Positions 59,301 through 64,000 of a DNA stretch of 64,000 nucleotides are shown here, piece after piece. A program made the translations under genes and the position numbers. Every line of letters starts with the position of its first letter. The stretch's first letter is position 1. The notes beneath the pieces are model-generated. The model made no database searches, had not been told where the DNA came from, and saw only the letters and a program-made list of their open reading frames with translations. Location of the stretch: positions 32,279,561 through 32,343,560 of the forward strand of contig NC_088775.1 in NCBI RefSeq assembly GCF_954871325.1, written 5' to 3'. This DNA is from Gordionus sp. m RMFG-2023 (lineage: Eukaryota > Nematomorpha > Gordioida > Chordodea > Parachordodidae).

Positions 59301-60639
59301 TTGGCCAGGTTCATATACGGGTTTCTTCTCCTCCAGTCAAACATCCTTGCTTCATGGGCATCAACATTCCGACGTCGCAAGAATTGATCGCCAATAAATA
59401 CACTGTGCCTGAAATGGCCGCCGTTTTTGGGGCCGATAGCATAGCTTACCTTTCTCTCCAGGGCCTTAAATCCTCCGTAAGGAAAATATTAAAGCATTAT
59501 TTATAATTTTTTAACCTATGCGTCCTTTTCAAAATTAATTTATTACGCCCTACGATTTGAGTCGAAATTTATTTTTGGGCATTACAAAGGCCCTGAATTA
59601 AATTAACAATTTTAAAAGTTATAAATTTCATATTATCCTAACTATTCTAAAATCATTCTTCATAATTTTTAATTCTTTAGCTGCCATCAAACGAAATTAT
59701 TCGTAAATATTAAAAATCAAGTTTAGATAGAACCCTGAATAGTTTTATTTTTTTAAATTGTGCGGGTCTTGTGAGTTAAGGAAAATCAGGGACCAAACCG
59801 TAACGAATATCGGTTCCAGGTTAGGTTCAGATAAAAATAACCGTTAAGGTTCAGTTCGTAGAAGATAATAATCTCGGTTCAATTTGAACTTAAAAAAACC
59901 GGTTCAAATCTTTTCATTTGCCAGCATATTAGAATATTTTATCACTATTTTCTAAAATAATATTGAGTTGTATACAATTAAAATATTTTCGAGATTCATC
60001 TCTACAAATATCTATAAGGGGTAGAATAAATTTTATGACTGAGAACACTTCTATGCTAACATGAGTAGTTGACAAATAGAGCTAATGATAATACACGTCA
60101 TTTATATTATTTTATATTTAAAAAATGGATGTTTTGGTATATCGTTTGTAGCCTAGCCGGTGAGTGCGTTATCATGAATTCAGCAAGGGCCATATTTTTT
60201 TCTGAAGCCAGGGGATAGTATATAGTAGACTGGACTTGACTATGTGATTCCTTTAATATATATATCAATAAATAAGTGAGTCTAATTACATTTTGACAAA
60301 ATTTGGTCGTTGTTTAGCAAATAATTCGACGTGCATTATCACTAGTCAAATATTCAATTATCTAAAAATATTTCAAATATTATTAATTATCTTAAAAAGA
60401 GTTAAATATTAAAAGATTCAAGCCTGCTCTATTTTTAGCAGTTCAGATTTGGTTTAGGTTCAGTAAATCTGTTCAGGTTCTGTATCCCTGGGCAAAATGG
60501 TCATATTGAGTTTTTTTTAAACATTTGTTCCTTTTTTCTTCAGGTCAGCAAGAATATCAACAAGAATGGAATCAAACCCAAAACAGGATATTGTGGTGCT
60601 TGCTTTACCGGTGATTACCCCGTGCCTTTAGAATGGTGA
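32204..60639 (+). CDS. PPAT: Amidophosphoribosyltransferase (PPAT), 12 coding exons
   Basis: This cytosolic enzyme makes 5-phosphoribosylamine from PRPP and glutamine, the committed step of de novo purine synthesis. Exons: 32204-32319, 32370-32497, 32536-32675, 42176-42311, 42356-42472, 42509-42599, 42641-42804, 42959-43089, 44535-44652, 54636-54739, 59309-59476, 60544-60639. They total 1509 nt (502 residues plus stop), all joins are in frame and all introns are GT-AG; the human enzyme is 517 residues. The N-terminal Ntn glutaminase domain has nucleophile Cys8 after a 7-residue propeptide (YCGIFG), HTRYST, HNGEL and STSSDSE. The phosphoribosyltransferase domain has the flexible loop (IGRTFIQP) and PRPP motif [12 protein letters not shown] (390-400). 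The four cluster cysteines are Cys282, 429, 488 and 491. An in-frame TGA directly precedes the chosen ATG. One oddity is Pro354 where KNRYVGR normally has Arg. No break was seen, so it looks functional. Confidence 0.95.
32370..32497 (+). CDS. PPAT: PPAT exon 2 (residues 39-81)
   Basis: Completes Arg39 and continues [13 protein letters not shown] to TGLNGHY. Glutaminase domain. Acceptor AATAAG, donor GTGAAC; ends one base into Gly82. Confidence 0.9.
32536..32675 (+). CDS. PPAT: PPAT exon 3 (residues 82-128)
   Basis: Encodes [27 protein letters not shown] and KKLRKK. Contains the glutamine-binding Arg and Asn-Gly residues of the glutaminase site. It ends in phase 0 before a GTATTG donor; intron 3 is 9.5 kb. 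Confidence 0.9.
32676..34631. other. PPAT intron 3, first part: no gene seen
   Basis: AT-rich. A 33-bp direct duplication (TTTTAGTAAAATCAAAATTT, about 33475-33540) is the only repeat noticed. There is no transposon end with a duplication. Confidence 0.45.
34640..35336. mobile_element. hAT element (697 bp) in PPAT intron 3
   Basis: It begins TAGGCCTATTCAAAAA and ends TTTTTGAATAGGCCTA. The flanking 8-mers CTACCACT (34632-34639) and CTACCACA (35337-35344) match at 7 of 8. Subterminal parts are A+T-rich repeats of CGAATAATTACGAAT type. A short interior frame ([17 protein letters not shown]) is not identifiable. It is non-autonomous. Confidence 0.8.
35628..36717 (-). mobile_element. hAT element relic (1.09 kb) in PPAT intron 3
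   Basis: The termini are TAGGGGTGTACACAC and, inverted on the right, TTAGGGATGCGACATT. The flanks ATTTCCAT and ATTACCAC match at 6 of 8. On the minus strand near 36010-35870 lie [20 protein letters not shown] and [17 protein letters not shown], the hAT dimerisation signature (SSES.FSEA). The remaining transposase is gone. Confidence 0.65.
37090..39167 (+). mobile_element. hAT element (2.08 kb) with deleted transposase
   Basis: It starts TAGACCTATACGCCGCCG and ends, inverted, with TAGACCAGTGCGCTGATG. The flanks GGCATGGC and GACATGGC match at 7 of 8. Both ends are strikingly GC-rich. On the + strand it carries [35 protein letters not shown] (a ZBED-like hAT signature, about 38230-38280) and a piece ending [17 protein letters not shown] at 38572, where the domain with WW and SERVFS should follow but does not. 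Frames are interrupted. Confidence 0.8.
37685..38575 (+). pseudogene. ZBED-like hAT transposase remnant
   Basis: Three open frames in order are 37685-37894, 37971-38201 and 38339-38575, with the LATLLDPRF motif between the last two. It contains the insertion/helical part of a hAT transposase and stops at the start of the dimerisation domain. The N-terminal BED finger was not found. Confidence 0.55.
39176..41028. other. PPAT intron 3, middle part: repeat fragment only
   Basis: At 39925-40080 is a fragment (CAGAGACCTGCAGACCCGGCC...CACGGGCCGG) of the family that is complete at 46280-46686. There is a G-rich run at 40564-40580. No gene was seen on the + strand. Confidence 0.45.
40917..40922 (-). 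promoter_or_regulatory. Candidate poly(A) signal for the antisense exon
   Basis: AATAAA on the minus strand (AACAATAAAAGTTTC), about 107 bp after the stop of the exon at 41029-41232. Confidence 0.3.
41029..41232 (-). CDS. Possible terminal exon of an unidentified host gene
   Basis: The minus-strand frame reads [36 protein letters not shown] and [20 protein letters not shown], and ends [11 protein letters not shown] before TGA. It is preceded by a good acceptor (TTTTCCAG at 41233) and followed by AATAAA on the minus strand (40922-40917). It is more GC-rich than the flanks, has varied residues and shows no stops, so it looks like real coding sequence nested antisense in PPAT intron 3. I do not recognise the product; the lysine-rich end follows a charged stretch. 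No upstream exon was found, so it could also be a small single-exon gene starting at 41217. Confidence 0.45.
   Translation of the reverse strand, partial: RLYIVMYWRYYIINHHKRSRLDKFPERFQGVPKVDTIQRDDSIQYHQRERDAGLVKGGVVAVEKKKK
41233..42175. other. PPAT intron 3, last part
   Basis: AT-rich. At about 41885-42125 is a diverged piece of the GGCCC-rich repeat family (GACCAGCCCGATTTTA and AGCCTGGCCCGATTTTA). No gene was seen. Confidence 0.4.
42176..42311 (+). CDS. PPAT: PPAT exon 4 (residues 129-173)
   Basis: Encodes [19 protein letters not shown] through HRIINFMK. The SSDSE motif is the conserved acidic site of the glutaminase. Acceptor TTTTTAG; ends one base into Glu174. Intron 4 is 44 bp. Confidence 0.9.
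42356..42472 (+). CDS. PPAT: PPAT exon 5 (residues 174-212)
   Basis: Encodes [20 protein letters not shown] and [29 protein letters not shown] is a family signature. Intron 5 is 36 bp, about the smallest a metazoan spliceosome handles. Confidence 0.9.
42509..42599 (+). CDS. PPAT: PPAT exon 6 (residues 213-242)
   Basis: Encodes [20 protein letters not shown] and SCSFGPIGA; matches the WVVSSESCSF region of the family. Acceptor TTGCAG, donor GTGATT; intron 6 is 41 bp. Confidence 0.9.
42641..42804 (+). CDS. PPAT: PPAT exon 7 (residues 243-297)
   Basis: Encodes [13 protein letters not shown] and then [19 protein letters not shown]. Cys282 is the first iron-sulfur ligand. Intron 7 is 154 bp. Confidence 0.9.
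42959..43089 (+). CDS. PPAT: PPAT exon 8 (residues 298-341)
   Basis: Encodes [20 protein letters not shown], then [29 protein letters not shown] is a phosphoribosyltransferase-domain signature. Ends in phase 0 before GTAAAA; intron 8 is 1445 bp. Confidence 0.9.
43090..44534. other. PPAT intron 8, no element recognised
   Basis: AT-rich. It has a 15-base C tract at 44431-44445. No TIRs, satellite units or coding frames were found. Confidence 0.45.
44535..44652 (+). CDS. PPAT: PPAT exon 9 (residues 342-380)
   Basis: Encodes [20 protein letters not shown], then [19 protein letters not shown]. This is the flexible PRTase loop; the usual KNRYVGR is KNPYIGR here. The exon is more GC-rich than its surroundings and is followed, 226 bp after its end, by the foldback element. 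Confidence 0.9.
44879..47035. repeat. Left inverted arm with satellite array
   Basis: It contains TIR (44879), ACTCGAGTCGTGAACTCAAG motifs to 45010, an AT spacer, then about ten satellite units reading GTGACAATTGTCATAATCGT between 45540 and 47035, interrupted by the element at 46280. The spacer aligns base by base with the reverse complement of 53960-54235. Confidence 0.88.
46280..46686. mobile_element. 407-bp GGCCC-rich hAT-like MITE in the satellite array
   Basis: It is flanked by a perfect 8-bp duplication GTGACAAT (46272-46279, 46687-46694), which is part of a satellite unit. The left end is AAGTGATCTGCATCGGGCC; the right end, inverted, is TAGAGATCTGCAGTTAGGCC. The interior repeats GGCCCG motifs. 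Fragments of the same family occur near 28489, 39925 and 62990. There is no coding capacity. Confidence 0.85.
47861..49557 (+). mobile_element. Nested hAT element (1.7 kb)
   Basis: It starts CAGTGGCGTAGGCATGGG and ends CCTGGCTACGCCACTG, an 11-bp perfect inverted repeat with homopolymer G and C tracts just inside. The flanks GTTGTGAG and TGTATGAG agree at 5 of 8, a decayed duplication at best. It encodes the C-terminal half of a hAT transposase on the + strand. It sits in the coding remains of the outer hAT relic, inside the foldback element. Confidence 0.82.
48082..49116 (+). pseudogene. hAT transposase C-terminal half (P52rIPK/ZMYM-like)
   Basis: Two frames, 48082-48639 and 48688-49116, form one domain series: [17 protein letters not shown], a helical insertion region ([20 protein letters not shown]), [21 protein letters not shown], then [19 protein letters not shown] and [11 protein letters not shown], the dimerisation domain. 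Known family members run to 600-800 residues with an N-terminal zinc finger. Here the N-terminal half is absent, and a frameshift near 48650-48720 separates the halves. A TTTGCAG acceptor-like site precedes the first frame. It is probably an immobile or non-autonomous copy. Confidence 0.7.
49661..50620. other. Foldback interior, AT-rich, no gene
   Basis: There are no coding frames or terminal repeats. It has a GAGAGAGAC/GGGGGA-rich stretch near 50097-50120 and a 15-base C tract at 50289-50303. Confidence 0.4.
50625..51727 (+). mobile_element. MULE relic, 5'-truncated second copy
   Basis: It matches the C-terminal exon and 3' non-coding end of the MULE at 14020-16624 in the opposite orientation. 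It starts just before the TTTTTTCAATTAG acceptor and then reads [37 protein letters not shown] and [15 protein letters not shown] sequence, with [18 protein letters not shown] further on. It ends in the G/T-rich TIR finishing CTGGGATTC. The long common 3' non-coding tail (51296-51570 against 14210-14480) confirms homology. Confidence 0.75.
51728..52329. other. Foldback interior next to right arm
   Basis: It has a 17-base C tract at 51939-51955. At 52058-52152 a ~95-bp imperfect hairpin (GTGTGTGAACCCCGGGTC against GGGTCTGGGGGTTACACAAC) could be a small MITE. No coding sequence. Confidence 0.4.
52330..54458. repeat. Right inverted arm with satellite array
   Basis: About 14-15 units of a 105-125-bp satellite (AATAACGATTATGACAATTG, TTCACTGAAATTTTAATTTA, ATATATATTTTTACC) run from 52330 to 53960. 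They are followed by the AT spacer, a block of TCGACTTGAGTTCACGACT motifs (54245-54440) and the terminus. It is inverted relative to the left arm. Unit lengths vary, and one unit near 52800 is truncated. Confidence 0.9.
54636..54739 (+). CDS. PPAT: PPAT exon 10 (residues 381-415)
   Basis: Encodes [35 protein letters not shown]. It carries the PRPP-binding motif with both acidic residues. It lies 177 bp beyond the right end of the foldback element. Donor GTTAAA. Confidence 0.92.
55757..56839 (-). pseudogene. Putative DDE transposase, C-terminal part
   Basis: An open 360-codon frame whose conserved part starts [20 protein letters not shown], then [29 protein letters not shown] and [20 protein letters not shown], and ends in a basic Asn/Lys-rich tail. 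The Asp residues in CDFSEN and YFSDG are candidates for the DDE triad; this is inference. The same protein is known as an uncharacterised, repeated protein in many invertebrate genomes. The N-terminal ~18 residues (MNILICHSF...) are out-of-frame relics. Homologous peptides occur at 24390-24550. Confidence 0.65.
56943..57613 (-). pseudogene. Putative transposase, middle part
   Basis: Two frames, 57613-57317 and 57320-56943, read [20 protein letters not shown] and [19 protein letters not shown], then [36 protein letters not shown] and [10 protein letters not shown] frameshift at about 57325 separates them. The CVCSIHQN and [11 protein letters not shown] cysteines look like a zinc-binding site. 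The order agrees with the same family protein as the C-terminal part. Confidence 0.6.
57838..58011 (-). pseudogene. Putative transposase, N-terminal zinc-binding part
   Basis: From [20 protein letters not shown] the frame continues to [18 protein letters not shown]. The C...H..C...C..C arrangement suggests a small zinc-binding domain near the protein start. I choose the Met at 58011 and not the more distal start because the preceding residues are hydrophobic low-complexity translation of AT-rich sequence. Confidence 0.5.
58842..59308. other. Decayed hAT-type repeat in PPAT intron 10
   Basis: At 58860-59230 are degenerate GGTTTGAATTTTTAAAACC motifs and a CAGGTATTCAACCCATAACG start that resembles the terminus of the element at 59787. 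No duplication could be assigned. Confidence 0.4.
59309..59476 (+). CDS. PPAT: PPAT exon 11 (residues 416-471)
   Basis: Encodes [40 protein letters not shown] and [13 protein letters not shown]. Cys429 in HPCFMG is a cluster ligand. Donor GTAAGG is the best of the gene. Confidence 0.92.
59787..60490. mobile_element. hAT-type element filling PPAT intron 11
   Basis: It starts CAGGGACCAAACCGTAACG; its right end, inverted, is CAGGGATACAGAACCTGAAC. The flanks AGGAAAAT and GGCAAAAT match at 6 of 8. The subterminal regions are rich in GGTTC/GAACC motifs, as in the element at 63184. It makes up about two thirds of the 1067-bp intron. No coding capacity was seen. Confidence 0.65.
60544..60639 (+). 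CDS. PPAT: PPAT exon 12 (residues 472-502) and stop
   Basis: Encodes [31 protein letters not shown], stop TGA. Cys488 and Cys491 complete the four-cysteine cluster set. The VELEW-like end is the normal C-terminus of animal PPAT. Confidence 0.92.
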   Translation, partial: VSKNINKNGIKPKTGYCGACFTGDYPVPLEW

Positions 60640-61783
60640 ACACAAAGATCACTTTTTAATATATTTGTTTACTTTCTTTATAAGAAACACATATATATGT
60701 TTTGAAGTTATAGTCATTTATGTTGTTATATTGAAATACAAAAAATTCATTTCAGGTTTTAAATAATAAAGAAATATAATTTTTTTCTATTAAGCGATCA
60801 TTATTTAGTTTAAAATAAAATGCATATAGAAATAATTAATATGACTATCTATATTTTTAAAAATATATGGGGCTCCACTTTTTAAGGTCACAGTCCGTTT
60901 CGGTCTAGAAATAATTTTCAAATCCCAAACTTTGGACCACAATATAAAGAACCGACCATGATCTGGTCTGATGCTTATTTTGGTGAATACCTATAAAAAC
61001 AAATCTTAAATTTTTATTTATTTGCAAGTATAATTTCAAAATGTTAACTAGCACAGCATTAGCAATCGTTGGTGTCTGGGTGCATAGCACACCTGGTTAT
61101 TTATTTATTGATGGTAAATTTAAAGTTTCTAAAACATGCCCTAGACATAACAAAACAAAAAAAGCTTTTTTAAAATTATCTGAGCATCCTTAAATAAAAA
61201 AAATTAGGTGGTTGAAGCACCCATCAACAAGAAACGCCGTAACAATTAACTCATTTATTTATATTGGAATAACAAAATCAGCTTCACTAAGATTAGATCA
61301 ATATAATCATATATTCTATTTTAACATGACTGCACCCAAGAGATACTTTATATCAGTTTTCTTAATCTATTTCCCTTTTTATTAAGTCACCCGCTTGGAA
61401 AATAATTATTCCCAAAGAACTGAAGTTGATTGAAGTCTTTGTTTATTATAGTATATCAAAAAATACATAATTTTTCCTTCAGTCCAGCCAGGACCACACC
61501 AGGGAACAGATTCAAAAGACCTACCAGATATAACCGCCGTTGACCTTCACTATTCTTTATTGAGCTGATAATGCCAGTTCAAATTCTGGCAAAAATATTT
61601 TATCTTATATTATGTAGATATGATAGTTATGAAAGGCTCGACGAATACCAACCATATCATGGATTTAGTTGTTACCGTTAATAATGGTAGAGCATGGATT
61701 ATAAAAAATATTGAAATTTATAATAAGGATGGTAATTTAATTTTATCATATTTTTCAACTAAAGTGTTAGTAATTAATTAATT
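60640..61783. other. Region downstream of PPAT, no gene recognised
   Basis: Presumed PPAT 3' UTR, then AT-rich spacer. ACCAGGTGTGCTA occurs inverted at about 61090 and directly at 25060, possibly a shared repeat end. No protein-coding sequence can be supported. Confidence 0.4.
60765..60770 (+). promoter_or_regulatory. Candidate PPAT polyadenylation signal
   Basis: AATAAA lies 126 bp after the PPAT stop codon, in TTTTAAATAATAAAGAAAT. In this A+T-rich background the hexamer is common, so only the position supports it. Confidence 0.4.
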
Positions 61784-62098
61784 TTAAATTTGGTGGATTA
61801 TTTCTGAAAATTCGGTAGAATTTTGTTTAAAAAATAATTTCCATGACAATTTTTTGAATCTAACAGCTCTACCCTTTAATTTATATGATAAAATGAAGTA
61901 ATGCCTTATAATTGAGCCATGAACACAACCCTTAGCCATTTTCCACATATTTATAAAACCAAACTTATATAGCCCAAAATTTATTGAAAGAAATATTAGA
62001 AGAACAAAAAAAATGAAAATATTTTTGAAACTTTTTTGTGAATTTTGTTCCTTTGTAAATTTTTGAATTGGTTTATAGGTCTTTTTTATTAAATGCAT
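61784..62098 (-). CDS. Unidentified 104-codon ORF
   Basis: A complete minus-strand frame, MHLIKKTYKPIQKFTKEQNS..., with one hydrophobic segment (NIFIFFVLLIFLSINFGLY, residues about 26-44), then a basic part (KMAKGCVHGSIIRHYFILSY and KLKGRAVRFKKLSWKLFFK). One membrane span is plausible. I recognise no family. It stands out by length for this AT-rich background, but codon use is dominated by AAA/TTT/ATT and it may be chance. Confidence 0.2.
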   Translation of the reverse strand: MHLIKKTYKPIQKFTKEQNSQKSFKNIFIFFVLLIFLSINFGLYKFGFINMWKMAKGCVHGSIIRHYFILSYKLKGRAVRFKKLSWKLFFKQNSTEFSEIIHQI

Positions 62099-63175
62099 TC
62101 AGAAAGATATAAATTATACTTTATGTCTCAATGTCGCCAGAGTGTTGCAACGCCTCCAGGCGGTCAATGAAAGTTTTAAATATGGAATATTATTCTTCCC
62201 TTGACGGGTTGTAAAGGTCTAAATAAGTTGGTATAAAGAAGGGCATCCTATCGTAAAAAACCGCTTCAAAGTCTATCAACACAACAAAATATGATGGTCA
62301 GGGTATAGCCAAAATTCTGATCAGTTTACGAATAAAATAAAGATGAAGAGCTTGGAGGGCTACTGATCATGGTAGTGAGACTTATAATGGTTCAAAAGGT
62401 TTGACCGTCGATAGAAAATGGTGTAGTAGTAGGGGTAAAATTGGCATGACTATTGAAAAGTATACGTTTTTATAGATAAAAACGTGGCTGGTGCGTTTAT
62501 TGGAGAAAAAATGGAATGAAAAGTAGTAGATGTGTAGAGACTTAGATAGTCATAGAGGAGATCAAGTAGAGACAAAAATCGGGGTAAGGCAAATTCTTAC
62601 ATCTTTAGTTATAGCTGAATAACTCCGATTTGGTCAAAAGGTATATTTTCATCGTTTATTTTAATTGGTTAATCCATATTTTACTTATATTGACCAAAAA
62701 TGGCTTTTAATTCATTTTGTTCAAATTTAAAAAAGTCATGTCTTTTCGATATTTATTACGAAATAGATTCTTTGATATCCTGCTAAATAGATTTAATTCT
62801 GGGTTCCTAGCTCAACTTAAATTTGTGCTAGTTATTTTTGTAGTGTCAGGATGAGGCAAAATATCAATTTAAAAATTAATTTTAACATGCACTGTGTAAT
62901 ATAGATTTTAATAATAATTGTAAATTAACCAGTTTGACATGATTTTGTGCTTTTTTTTTTAGATATTTTATTTGAAATAATATATAGATTAGAAATCGGC
63001 AAAGCCCGGTCCGTGGGCTGGTCATATTTTTAATAGAATTTTAAATTGGGTTGGGCAAAAGATTTAACGATCTGTAAAATTCGTAAATAAAAATTTGAGC
63101 CTGGTGGGGCATCTTTGAAATAACAATGGGCTTATTTTATTTTAAGAACTATAAAGAAATAAAAATTATTACTTG
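62099..63175. other. Non-coding region with a GC-richer island
   Basis: From 62120 to 62640 base composition is less A+T-biased and codon-like phrases appear, but no frame is open and no family was recognised; it may be an old retroelement remnant. At 62990-63165 is a diverged GGCCC-rich repeat fragment. Confidence 0.35.
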
Positions 63176-63183
63176 TTTTATAG

Positions 63184-63771
63184 GAGGGACCCGGATTGAA
63201 CCTTAACGAACCGCTAAACCATTATAAACCGTTATAAATATCTGAATCGTAACCGAACCGATATAATTATTTTTTGAAGGAGTAAAAAGAATCTATATAA
63301 AAAACAGTTAAACCGGTTCAGTTTTTATATTTTAGAAATGGAAATAATTTGAATATCCAGAATTATATAAACTTGCTCTTATAGTCCTGGCGGTTCCCGC
63401 AACACAAGTTTCTGTAGAAAGGGCTTTTTCGGGGCTAAAATTTGTGTTATCGTCAAAACGAACAAAAAGGAATCCATTTATATGAAAATATATTTACTTA
63501 TACGTTCAAATAATATATTTAAAAATGAGTTATTTTGAATCTTATATATTTTTTTATATATAATTCATAGATGCTTATATAAAAATAAATTAGAAGATGG
63601 TGTTGCTTCAATAAAAAAAATTTCTAACCGTAATGAACCTTTATAAACCTTTATAATAATTAGCTGAACCGAACCTTTATAAATTTCTTCTTAAGAACCG
63701 TAACCATTATAATTTTTACATACTGAACCATAACCAAACTGAACCGTTATAAATAACGGTTCGGGTCCCTG
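63184..63771 (+). mobile_element. hAT element (588 bp) with transposase remnant
   Basis: It starts GAGGGACCCGGATTGAACC and ends, inverted, with CAGGGACCCGAACCGTTA. A perfect 8-bp duplication TTTTATAG lies at 63176-63183 and 63772-63779. Subterminal GAACCGTTATAAA motifs repeat. At about 63383-63470 the + strand retains LAVPATQVSVERAFSGLK and FVLSSKRTK, the conserved hAT dimerisation core, so it is an internally deleted copy. Confidence 0.85.
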
Positions 63772-63779
63772 TTTTATAG

Positions 63780-64000
63780 AAAAAAATTGCAATGGGTCAC
63801 ACTGGGCATCAAATTTTTGATATATTTCATTGAATTAGTTAAATTCATACTATTTGAAAGTAAATTAAATTATGCCTGACAAAATTATCTTTATTGACAT
63901 GAACACCAAATTTGCAATATGCTTATTTCTTTGTAATAAAATATTAAATTCAAAAAAAAACAAACAAGTTATTTATAATATGATCCAATTACAATTATAA
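63780..64000. other. Window end, no feature
   Basis: AT-rich sequence without supported features. Confidence 0.4.

Noticed and set aside
60140-60230. TAGCCTAGCCGG, an A-box-like motif suggesting a tRNA-derived SINE
   Set aside because: No credible B box follows; it lies inside the hAT-type element at 59787-60490.
61555-61600. CCAGTTCAAATTCTGG, a T-arm-like hairpin suggesting a tRNA
   Set aside because: No A box or acceptor stem at the right distance.

Overview
The window is about three quarters A+T and eukaryotic. It holds one multi-exon nuclear gene with GT-AG introns set in a dense layer of transposable elements: hAT, MULE and Sola-like DNA transposons, RTE-type LINEs, Ty3/gypsy LTR elements, minisatellites and foldback structures. 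The protein and the mix of elements suggest an invertebrate metazoan, probably an arthropod with an AT-rich genome. The species cannot be fixed from the sequence.

The one confident host gene is amidophosphoribosyltransferase (PPAT, glutamine PRPP amidotransferase, first step of de novo purine synthesis), on the + strand at 32204-60639. I resolved 12 coding exons totalling 1509 nt (502 residues plus stop). They join in frame at GT-AG sites and carry the catalytic Cys, all four iron-sulfur cysteines and the PRPP motif. Five introns are 36-50 bp. The four longest hold DNA transposons or their remains: hAT elements in intron 3 (9.5 kb), a 9.6-kb foldback element in intron 9, a 3.75-kb Sola-like element in intron 10 and a hAT-type element in intron 11. 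A small exon-like ORF of unknown product lies antisense in intron 3.

Layout. 1-3529: two tandem units of about 1.24 kb, the second split by a chimeric RTE insertion (1493-2895, 15-bp target duplication). 3530-8843: a Ty3/gypsy LTR element with a TTATC duplication, a recent fossil. 9.7-17.8 kb: a short inverted-repeat element, hAT relics, a hAT element (11947-13716), a MULE with a FLYWCH finger (14020-16624) and a gypsy fragment. 18.17-21.88 kb: a 41-bp-unit minisatellite whose head recurs at 23.8 kb. 24.1-25.2 kb: a Sola-like relic. 25.86-28.03 kb: a second RTE copy with EN and RT domains. 29.37 kb: a hAT C-terminal fragment. 30.84-31.55 kb: a solo foldback arm. 32.2-60.6 kb: PPAT. 61-64 kb: mostly non-coding, with one more hAT element (63184-63771).

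The most unusual structure is the foldback element at 44879-54458. It has an 8-bp duplication (GGAGAAGG), 2.1-kb inverted arms built from oppositely oriented arrays of a roughly 115-bp repeat centred on GACAATTGTC, and an interior holding a hAT nested in a hAT plus a MULE relic. The second is the RTE derivative at 1.5-2.9 kb, which joins a tRNA-like head, an endonuclease region and the LINE C-terminal tail, lacks the whole reverse transcriptase, and moved as one unit.
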